Positions 1 through 5,143 of a stretch of DNA of 7,609 bases are shown piece after piece. Within the stretch, counting starts at the first letter, position 1. Every line of letters begins with the position of its first letter. The position numbers and the translations under genes are program-made. The notes under the pieces were generated by a model. It made no database searches. It was not told the DNA's origin and saw nothing but the letters and a program-made list of their open reading frames with translations. Location of the stretch: assembly GCA_029240955.1 (NCBI GenBank), contig JARDZH010000073.1, positions 1 through 7,609 on the forward strand, read 5' to 3'. The stretch is from Pseudomonas sp. Its GTDB lineage: Bacteria; Pseudomonadota; Gammaproteobacteria; Pseudomonadales; Pseudomonadaceae.

Positions 1-336
1 GTCGCACGCGAAGCGACCGCCCTCCACCACACCCCTCAGGCCGGCGACGACACCGCGAGTGCCGCCGCTGTGGTCGCCCAGGCGCGCGAAAGGCAGCAAC
101 AGCGCCAAGGCTGCGCAAACGCGTTTCTCGATCTGCCGGGCCTGCGCCAACATTGTGCATTATCGAGTGCCGATGAAAGCTGGCTGGAAACCGCCTGCGA
201 ACGACTGACGTTATCGCTAAGGGCTGCCCACCGCCTGCTTAAAGTCGCCCGGACGCTTGCGGATCTTGAGCATGTGGAAGCAATCCGTCGCGAGCATTTG
301 GCGGAGGCGCTGCAGTATCGGCCGTCGAGTCAGTGA
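1..336 (+). CDS. comM: ComM/YifB-family AAA+ ATPase, C-terminal fragment
   Basis: This is the last 111 codons of a gene that begins before the window; the frame is open from base 1 and stops at TGA 334-336. The fragment matches the Mg-chelatase-like C-terminal domain of YifB/ComM. It has an ARERQQQRQG segment followed by the block LSLRAAHRLLKVARTLADL and the near-terminal HLAEALQYR, which are typical of this family's C-terminus. Homologues are about 500 residues long, so roughly four fifths of the protein, including the Walker motifs, lies outside the window. In Haemophilus and Vibrio, ComM is a hexameric branch-migration helicase that helps integrate transforming DNA. In pseudomonads the role is less settled, so the function here is inferred from the family. 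The C-terminus is ordinary, with no sign of truncation or frameshift. No clear terminator follows the stop. Confidence 0.9.
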   Translation, partial: VAREATALHHTPQAGDDTASAAAVVAQARERQQQRQGCANAFLDLPGLRQHCALSSADESWLETACERLTLSLRAAHRLLKVARTLADLEHVEAIRREHLAEALQYRPSSQ

Positions 337-428
337 AGTTGGCTGCGTCCAAACGGAGAGCGGAATAATGGGTTGGTCAGGCAGAGGATGGATTCACCCG
401 AGGCTAAGTTGCCGACTGTTCTGACGCC

Positions 429-453
429 GTCGCGGGCAAGCGCGCTCCTACAG
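429..453 (+). repeat. Pseudomonas REP-like element
   Basis: The stretch contains GCGGGCAAGCGCGCTCCTAC (432-451), which closely resembles the short repetitive extragenic palindromes scattered through Pseudomonas genomes (core of the type GCGGGCAAGCCCGCTCCTACAG). CGCG at 431-434 can pair with CGCG at 441-444 around the loop GGCAAG, and the family's conserved CTCCTACAG-type tail follows. Its position between two convergent gene ends is typical for REPs. Only one copy is visible in the window, so repetitiveness is inferred from similarity to known REPs and not observed here. Confidence 0.7.
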
Positions 454-467
454 AACGATGCTTACCC

Positions 468-498
468 GTAACGACACTCTTTCGGCTGGAGCCGTTAC
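468..498 (-). terminator. Possible 3' hairpin of the chemoreceptor gene
   Basis: GTAACG at 468-473 and CGTTAC at 493-498 are perfect inverted 6-mers that end exactly at the chemoreceptor stop codon. A second palindrome lies nested at 483-494 (CGGCT, GG, AGCCG), so two alternative stems compete. Neither is followed by a run of T on either strand, so this is not a canonical intrinsic terminator. It may act as an mRNA 3'-end stabiliser, work with the adjacent REP, or be chance. Confidence 0.25.
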
Positions 499-2475
499 TC
501 AACGAAAACGATCAACCTCGTTGCGCAATTGCGCCGCGAGCGAGTTGAGTTCTTCAGCGGTGATTGCCAGGTTGGAAACGACTTCGCGCTGTTCGCTGTT
601 GGCCATGGCGATGCTCTGCAGGTTGCTGCTGAGCATGGTGGCGGTGCTGCTTTGTTCTTGGGTCGCGGTGGTGATCGCGGCGAATTGCAGGCCGGCGGAG
701 CGGCTTTGTTCGTCGATCTGGGCCAGCGCTGCGGCAACCTTGGCGTTGCGTGACAGGCCTTCCTGCATCAGGACGTTGCCCTGCTGCATGGTGCTGATCG
801 CGTTGCCGGTTTCCTGCTGAATGCTGGCGATCATGCCGGAGATTTCGTCGGTGGCCTGACGAGTACGCGAAGCCAGGCTGCGCACTTCATCGGCAACCAC
901 GGCAAACCCGCGGCCTTGCTCACCCGCGCGGGCAGCTTCGATGGCGGCGTTGAGCGCCAACAGGTTGGTCTGCTCGGCGATCGAGGTGATCACGCCGACG
1001 ATGCTGCCGATCTCCTGCGAACGCTGACCCAGTGTGTCGATCACTGTAGCCGTGCTGTTCAGCGAGCTAGCGATCTGCTGCAGGGACGAAGAGGCTTCTT
1101 CCATCGACGTCCGGCCGATACGAGTCTGCTGAGCGTTCTCTTGAGCCAGACGTTCGGTATTGCCCATGTTGTCGGCGATGTTCATCGACGTGGAGCTGAA
1201 CTCCTCAACTGCGCCAGCCATGCTGGTGATCTCACCGGACTGCTGCTCCATGCCTTCGTACGCACCGCCGGACATACCGGACAGCGCATGCGCACGGGTG
1301 CTGACTTCCTGAGCGGCCGAGCGGATCTGCGACACCATCGACGACAGCGCTTCGCCCATCTTGTTGAAGCTGCCGGCCAGCTGACCGATCTCATCCTGGC
1401 TAGTGACCTTCGAACGGACGCTCAGGTTGCCGGCGCCAAGCGCGTCGGCCTGCATAACCAGTTCGGACAAAGGTCGCAGTTTGCTGCGCAGCAGCCAGAT
1501 AGCGCTACCTACCGCGATCAGCATCGCCAGGAGGCTGCCGATGGCCAGCTTGGTGCCGACGTTCCAGGTCACAGCGCTGATTTCCTCGTACGGCATGCTG
1601 GAAATCACCGTCCAGGGGCCGCCGCTGAAGGTTTGTCCAACGCTGTAAAACTCTTGCCCGTCTTCTTTCCAGAACAGGCCTTTGCCCGGCTGTTTGACGA
1701 CTTCGGCAATCGCTTTGGCCGCATCAGCCGGAGATTTGACGCCCGCTGGTGCTACCAGCCAGTTGCCCTTGTCGTCCAGCAATGCCAGCGAACCGGTTTT
1801 GCCGATACGGAATTTCTTGAGGTTATCGAACTGGGTGTTCTGCGCGTCGGTGTAATCGAAGCCCACGAACAGCGCGGCGATGATGTTGCCGCTGGCGTCA
1901 CGTACCGGTGAATACTGGGTCATGGCGTTGCGTTCGAACAGAATCGTCTTGCCGACATACTCCTGACCTGCCATCAGACGGCTATACGCCGGGCTCTGAT
2001 GGTCCAGCGTAGTGCCAATGGCACGGCTGCCGTCCTGCTTTTTCACCGAGGTGCTGATACGCACGAAGTCGTCGCCACGGCGCACGAAGATCGTCGCAGT
2101 ACCGGCCGTCAGGCGAGTGAATTCATCAACTTCGGTGAAGTCGTTGTTCAGCGCCTGGTCGCCCAGAAACAGACCTGGCGTCGGAGTGCCGGCCACAGTG
2201 AAGCTTTGGTCAGTCTGCAGACGCAGACCGGCTGAAAAGCGCTTTTCGAACAGACCGCTCAGGCGCTGCGTGCTGTCACGCAACGTGCTGTGAAAGGTAT
2301 TGAGCTGGTCGGCGAGCAAACGAGCTTCACTGCTCATGTGCTCTTCGCGGATGACGAGGTTCGACGAATCCAGAGATCTAAGGGCAAACAGCGTACTGCC
2401 ACTGATGACCACTGCCAAAATCACAGCCAAAGCAATACCGAGTTGCGTAGCAATTCGGGCACGGGGCTTGGACAT
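499..2475 (-). CDS. Methyl-accepting chemotaxis protein with Cache sensor domain
   Basis: This is a 658-residue transmembrane chemoreceptor. TM1 lies at about residues 12-32. A periplasmic sensor of about 275 residues follows and looks like the Cache_3-Cache_2 fusion type (blocks [20 protein letters not shown] at 127-146, [11 protein letters not shown] at 154-164, MTQYSPVRD at 185-193 and ALFVGFDYT at 201-209). TM2 is at about 310-329, HAMP at about 330-382, and a long coiled-coil signalling domain has the conserved tip [20 protein letters not shown] at 501-520 followed by [12 protein letters not shown]. The tip binds CheA and CheW in the polar array, and the sensor should bind a small periplasmic ligand that cannot be named from sequence. 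The C-terminus (NEVDRFR) lacks a CheR-tethering pentapeptide. I chose the ATG at 2475 because GGAG sits 5 nt upstream and the encoded start ([18 protein letters not shown]) leads directly into TM1. The ATG at 2523 has no ribosome binding site. A sigma-28-like promoter lies upstream. Confidence 0.93.
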   Translation of the reverse strand: MSKPRARIATQLGIALAVILAVVISGSTLFALRSLDSSNLVIREEHMSSEARLLADQLNTFHSTLRDSTQRLSGLFEKRFSAGLRLQTDQSFTVAGTPTPGLFLGDQALNNDFTEVDEFTRLTAGTATIFVRRGDDFVRISTSVKKQDGSRAIGTTLDHQSPAYSRLMAGQEYVGKTILFERNAMTQYSPVRDASGNIIAALFVGFDYTDAQNTQFDNLKKFRIGKTGSLALLDDKGNWLVAPAGVKSPADAAKAIAEVVKQPGKGLFWKEDGQEFYSVGQTFSGGPWTVISSMPYEEISAVTWNVGTKLAIGSLLAMLIAVGSAIWLLRSKLRPLSELVMQADALGAGNLSVRSKVTSQDEIGQLAGSFNKMGEALSSMVSQIRSAAQEVSTRAHALSGMSGGAYEGMEQQSGEITSMAGAVEEFSSTSMNIADNMGNTERLAQENAQQTRIGRTSMEEASSSLQQIASSLNSTATVIDTLGQRSQEIGSIVGVITSIAEQTNLLALNAAIEAARAGEQGRGFAVVADEVRSLASRTRQATDEISGMIASIQQETGNAISTMQQGNVLMQEGLSRNAKVAAALAQIDEQSRSAGLQFAAITTATQEQSSTATMLSSNLQSIAMANSEQREVVSNLAITAEELNSLAAQLRNEVDRFR

Positions 2476-2480
2476 AACGA

Positions 2481-2485
2481 CTCCG
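2481..2485 (-). promoter_or_regulatory. Shine-Dalgarno site fixing the chemoreceptor start
   Basis: On the minus strand CGGAG is followed by TCGTT and then ATG, giving a 5-nt spacing. This decides in favour of the start at 2475 over the in-frame ATG at 2523. The latter would add 16 residues ahead of the basic N-terminus and has no purine-rich sequence in front of it. Confidence 0.8.
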
Positions 2486-2489
2486 AGCA

Positions 2490-2525
2490 GGATGGTTGGA
2501 CTCAATAGATCCCGGGCGACCATCC
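2490..2525 (-). promoter_or_regulatory. Leader hairpin upstream of the chemoreceptor ribosome binding site
   Basis: GGATGGT (2490-2496) and ACCATCC (2519-2525) form a perfect 7-bp inverted repeat with a 22-nt loop. In the chemoreceptor mRNA the stem would end 5 nt before the Shine-Dalgarno sequence. A second stem, GACGAA (2564-2569) with TTCGTC (2576-2581), would sit near the expected 5' end of a transcript from the sigma-28-like promoter. Structure in the leader is visible; any regulatory effect on translation is inference. Confidence 0.35.
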
Positions 2526-2670
2526 AGCAAAATTATTTTAGTTAGGGGTGTTTACCGTCCTTGGACGAACGGCGCTTCGTCTCTTAGTTCGGCACGTAAT
2601 GCGCATACTTGAGTACGGGGCGCGGACATTACCAAAAGATCACGACGAAGTGCAGTCAAAACGCCACTAT
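2526..2670. other. Rest of the LysR-chemoreceptor intergenic region
   Basis: This region lies between the LysR stop and the chemoreceptor leader hairpin, both genes being on the minus strand. Apart from the sigma-28-like promoter (2586-2612) and the short stem at 2564-2581, it contains a near-palindrome CGTCC-TT-GGACG at 2556-2567 that overlaps that stem, so the two are alternative structures. The stretch 2613-2670 just after the LysR stop shows no hairpin with a T-run, so the LysR transcript may read into the chemoreceptor gene or end by Rho. Confidence 0.5.
2586..2612 (-). promoter_or_regulatory. Candidate sigma-28 (FliA) promoter for the chemoreceptor
   Basis: Read on the minus strand the site is TCAAGTAT, exactly 11 nt, then GCCGAACT. 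The enterobacterial FliA consensus is TAAAGTTT-N11-GCCGATAA, so 6 of 8 bases match in the -35 element and the first five match in the -10 element, with ideal spacing. Transcription would begin near 2580, leaving a leader of about 105 nt before the ATG at 2475. Chemoreceptor genes are classic FliA targets, which makes the match more credible than sequence alone would. No convincing sigma-70 promoter competes in this gap. Confidence 0.6.
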
Positions 2671-3591
2671 TTAGCGCAAAAGTTCCACCTCCGGCAGTGT
2701 CATAGTTGTAACCTCATTTTGCAGAAAATCGCTGAGCCGTCTCAGACGCTCTGCACCCGGCCGGGTCTTGGGCCAGACGAGGTAATAGTTCTCGCCGCTG
2801 AACACCGCGGTACGCCAGGGCAGACTCAAACGGCCCTGCGCCACATCTTCGGCAACCATCAGCAGATCGCCCATGGAAACTCCATACCCGCGCGCCGCGG
2901 CGATCATGCCCAGCTCCAGCGTGTCGAAGACCTGACCACCCTTCAGAGACACTTCGCCAGCCAGCCCCATGCGCTCAAGCCATCTGCGCCAGTCCCGCCG
3001 ATCCGGCGTCGGGTGCAGCAGCTCCGCTCGCGCCAGACGCTCTACATTCCAGGGCGCTTCTTGCAGCAGCGCCGGGGCACCTACCGGAATCAGCCATTCT
3101 GGAAACAGCAACGTGGCCTCCCAGTCTGGCGGGAAATGACCACGGCTGAGCAGGATGGCGCAGTCGAAAGGTTCTTGAGCGAAGTCCACCGAGTCGATGT
3201 CCATCCAGGCGCTGGTGAGCTGCACTTCATTGCCAGCTTGCAGGTGACGAAAACGACTGAGCCGCGCCAACAGCCAGCGCATGGTCAGAGTCGACGGCGC
3301 TTTCATGCGCAGGATGCCTTCTTCGGCCATGACCGTGGTGCAGGCCCGCTCCAGAGCCAGAAAGCCATCGCGGACGCCGGGCAGCAATGCGCGTGCTGTT
3401 TCGGTCAATTGCAGGTTGCGGCCGTTGCGCTGGAACAGTCGGCAGGCGAAATGATCTTCGAGCGTGCGGATATGGCGGCTGACCGCACTCTGCGTAATCG
3501 ACAACTCCTGCGCAGCTCGGGTGAAGGACGCGTGCCGGGCGGCGGCCTCGAAGGCGCGAAGTGCATATAAAGGCGGGAGGCTGCGAGGCAT
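2671..3591 (-). CDS. LysR-family transcriptional regulator (GcvA-like subgroup)
   Basis: This 306-residue protein has the normal LysR length and order. An N-terminal winged helix-turn-helix spans about residues 5-64, with the motif ASFTRAAQELSITQSAVSRH at 21-40 and RTLEDHFACRLFQR after it. A linker helix leads to a periplasmic-binding-protein-like effector domain from about residue 92 to 295. PPLYALRAFEAAARHASFTRAA and TLTMRWLLARLSRF resemble the GcvA/AmpR-like subgroup. The ATG at 3591 is supported by AGGAAG 7 nt upstream. The gene is divergent from a MATE exporter, and the 157-bp gap between them contains a T-N11-A palindrome. By family habit it probably autoregulates and controls the exporter in response to a small ligand; ligand and target are inferred. 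From memory, PAO1 has a LysR gene at the same place next to its MATE gene. The downstream 195-bp gap shows no strong intrinsic terminator. Confidence 0.92.
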   Translation of the reverse strand: MPRSLPPLYALRAFEAAARHASFTRAAQELSITQSAVSRHIRTLEDHFACRLFQRNGRNLQLTETARALLPGVRDGFLALERACTTVMAEEGILRMKAPSTLTMRWLLARLSRFRHLQAGNEVQLTSAWMDIDSVDFAQEPFDCAILLSRGHFPPDWEATLLFPEWLIPVGAPALLQEAPWNVERLARAELLHPTPDRRDWRRWLERMGLAGEVSLKGGQVFDTLELGMIAAARGYGVSMGDLLMVAEDVAQGRLSLPWRTAVFSGENYYLVWPKTRPGAERLRRLSDFLQNEVTTMTLPEVELLR

Positions 3592-3639
3592 TTCTGGACT
3601 TCCTGTCGCGGAAAGTCGCTACTGTACGACAAAGCCCTC

Positions 3640-3660
3640 AGCATGAGTATTAGTCATGCT
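3640..3660. promoter_or_regulatory. Palindromic LysR-type operator (T-N11-A box)
   Basis: AGCATGA (3640-3646) and TCATGCT (3654-3660) are perfect inverted 7-mers separated by 7 nt. The centre is also symmetric except at one base pair. T at 3644 and A at 3656 sit symmetrically with exactly 11 nt between them, which is the T-N11-A signature of LysR recognition sites. It lies between the divergent regulator and exporter genes, 48 bp upstream of the regulator start codon and 88 bp upstream of the exporter start. The palindrome is directly visible; binding by the neighbouring regulator is inferred. Confidence 0.65.
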
Positions 3661-3679
3661 TGTGATCGGATTTATCGCT

Positions 3680-3708
3680 TTGTGCTACCGGTTCTAAATA
3701 CCGAGAAT
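3680..3708 (+). promoter_or_regulatory. Weak candidate promoter for the MATE exporter
   Basis: TTGTGC (3680-3685), a 17-nt spacer and GAGAAT (3703-3708) make a poor sigma-70 match (3 of 6 and 4 of 6). The implied start near 3715 would place the centre of the LysR palindrome at about -65. That is the usual position of the recognition site at LysR-activated promoters, and a weak promoter is what an activator-dependent gene would have. The assignment rests on this geometry more than on the hexamers. Confidence 0.3.
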
Positions 3709-3748
3709 ATGCGGCTATTCCGTCATTCAAGCCGTAGAGCGCAACGTC

Positions 3749-5131
3749 ATGCAGCAACCCGCCGTCAAAGAACTCTGGATCATCCTGCGCTTGGCCGGGC
3801 CGCTGATTGCATCGCAAGTGGCGCATGCGCTCATGGTGTTCACCGATACAGTGATGATGGGCAAGATCGGTCCGGAAGCGCTTGCCGGTGGCGGATTGGG
3901 CGCGGCGACCTACAGCTTTGTCTCGTTTTTCTGCGTGGGCGTCATGGCTGCGGTTGGTACTCTGGTGTCCATCCGGCATGGTGCAGGTGACGTCGAGGGC
4001 GCGACGCGCCTGACCCAGGCCGGGTTGTGGCTGGCCTGGGGCATGGCGCTGATCGCCGCTTTGCTGTTGTGGAACCTTGAACCGTTGCTGCTTCGCTTCG
4101 GGCAGACCGAGGCCAACGTACACATGGCCGCCCAGTTCCTGACGACGCTGCCCTTGGCATTGCCGGGTCTGTTGAGCTTCATGGCTCTGCGTGGTTTTAC
4201 CAGCGCTCTGGGGCGCGCCCGGCCGGTCATGATCATCAGCCTGATCGGCGCAGCCGCCAACTACGGACTCAATTACGCACTCATCCACAACTGGCTGGGC
4301 CTGCCCAATCTCGGCCTGATGGGCATCGGACTGGTAACCGCCATCGTCACCAACGGCATGGCGCTTGCGCTGGCCCTGCACATTCGCCGGAACAAGGCTT
4401 ACGCGGCGTACCCGATTCATCAGGGTCTTCGTCGCCCTTCGCGGAGTCATCTGGCGGAACTGTGGCGGCTGGGTCTGCCGATCGGCGGGACCTACGCCGT
4501 CGAGGTGGGCCTTTTCACGTTTGCCGCGTTCTGCATGGGCGCGATGGGGAGTACCCAGATGGCGGCGCATCAGATCGCGATCCAGTCGGTGTCGATGGCA
4601 TTCATGATTCCGGTCGGGATTTCCTATGCGGTAACCATGCGCATCGGCCAGCATTACGGTGCCGGCAACGCGCCAATGGTGCGCACGGCGGGCCGGGTCG
4701 GGATCGGATTTGGCGGCGCGGTGATGCTGGCTTTCGGCTTGCTGTTCTGGCTGGCGCCGCATCAGATCATCGGTCTGTTTCTCGACATCAACGACCCCGA
4801 GTTCAGCGAAATCGTGATTCTTGCTGTGAAACTGCTGGCCGTTGCCGCCTGGTTCGAACTGTTCGACGGCATGCAGACCATTGCGATGGGCGCGATTCGC
4901 GGTTTGAAGGACGCCAAGACCACGTTCTTCATCGGCCTGGGTTGTTACTGGCTGATCTCCGCCCCTGCCGCCTGGCTGCTGGGTTTTTCTGCGGACATGG
5001 GGGCTTCGGGTGTCTGGTGGGGTTTGGCGTTGGGACTGTTCTGCGCGGCGCTCGCGCTGACATCGGCCTTCGAGTACAAGACCCGGCGCCTGCTCAGGCG
5101 CACGCCCATTGGAGACGCGCTGCCTGAGTGA
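3749..5131 (+). CDS. MATE-family multidrug efflux transporter (NorM-like)
   Basis: This 460-residue inner-membrane protein has the usual MATE length and twelve predicted membrane segments in two bundles. It would export cationic drugs, dyes or metabolites in exchange for H+ or Na+. The acidic residues used for cation coupling in NorM appear to be retained: D33 in FTDTVMMG, E252 in YAVEVGLF and D373 in ELFDGMQT, by motif comparison with Vibrio NorM D36, E255 and D371. Other family blocks are LRGFTSALGRARPVM (147-161) and MAAHQIAIQS (271-280). The start at 3749 has only a weak ribosome binding site (GAG at 3737-3739), but no in-frame start is seen just upstream and the N-terminus aligns with the family. 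It is divergent from the LysR gene, which probably regulates it, and converges on the GGDEF-EAL gene. The substrate is unknown. Confidence 0.93.
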   Translation: MQQPAVKELWIILRLAGPLIASQVAHALMVFTDTVMMGKIGPEALAGGGLGAATYSFVSFFCVGVMAAVGTLVSIRHGAGDVEGATRLTQAGLWLAWGMALIAALLLWNLEPLLLRFGQTEANVHMAAQFLTTLPLALPGLLSFMALRGFTSALGRARPVMIISLIGAAANYGLNYALIHNWLGLPNLGLMGIGLVTAIVTNGMALALALHIRRNKAYAAYPIHQGLRRPSRSHLAELWRLGLPIGGTYAVEVGLFTFAAFCMGAMGSTQMAAHQIAIQSVSMAFMIPVGISYAVTMRIGQHYGAGNAPMVRTAGRVGIGFGGAVMLAFGLLFWLAPHQIIGLFLDINDPEFSEIVILAVKLLAVAAWFELFDGMQTIAMGAIRGLKDAKTTFFIGLGCYWLISAPAAWLLGFSADMGASGVWWGLALGLFCAALALTSAFEYKTRRLLRRTPIGDALPE

Positions 5132-5137
5132 CGTCTC
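5112..5137. other. Inverted repeat spanning the MATE stop codon
   Basis: GAGACG (5112-5117) and CGTCTC (5132-5137) are perfect inverted 6-mers with a 14-nt loop that includes the exporter stop codon at 5129-5131. The convergent GGDEF-EAL gene ends at 5144, so the two genes have only 12 bp between them. With no T-tract on either strand this is not a standard terminator. It could still slow or end convergent transcripts, or be chance. Confidence 0.25.
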
Positions 5138-5143
5138 TTGCGG

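Larger units (their letters stand above)
337..498. other. Convergent intergenic spacer
   Basis: This 162-bp gap lies between the convergent ends of the ComM-family gene and the chemoreceptor gene. I see no credible gene in it. Its right half holds a REP-like element and, directly against the chemoreceptor stop codon, a small inverted repeat; both are listed separately. The left half (337-427) shows no recognisable structure. No canonical hairpin plus T-tract is visible for the ComM gene. Confidence 0.7.

Noticed and set aside
916..1911. 331-codon open frame antisense to the chemoreceptor
   Set aside because: It is a shadow of the conserved chemoreceptor signalling and sensor domains.
2476..2523. 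N-terminal extension of the chemoreceptor from the ATG at 2523
   Set aside because: There is no ribosome binding site, and the extra 16 residues sit in front of a normal receptor N-terminus. The ATG lies inside a leader hairpin.
2548..3570. 340-codon open frame antisense to LysR that extends into the intergenic region
   Set aside because: It has low-complexity Arg/Gln-rich composition, no start signal, and complete overlap with a well-supported regulator.
3650..4762. 370-codon open frame antisense to the MATE gene
   Set aside because: Its composition is rich in Arg, Gln and His with no domain, and it lies wholly opposite a clear transporter. It is a codon-bias shadow.
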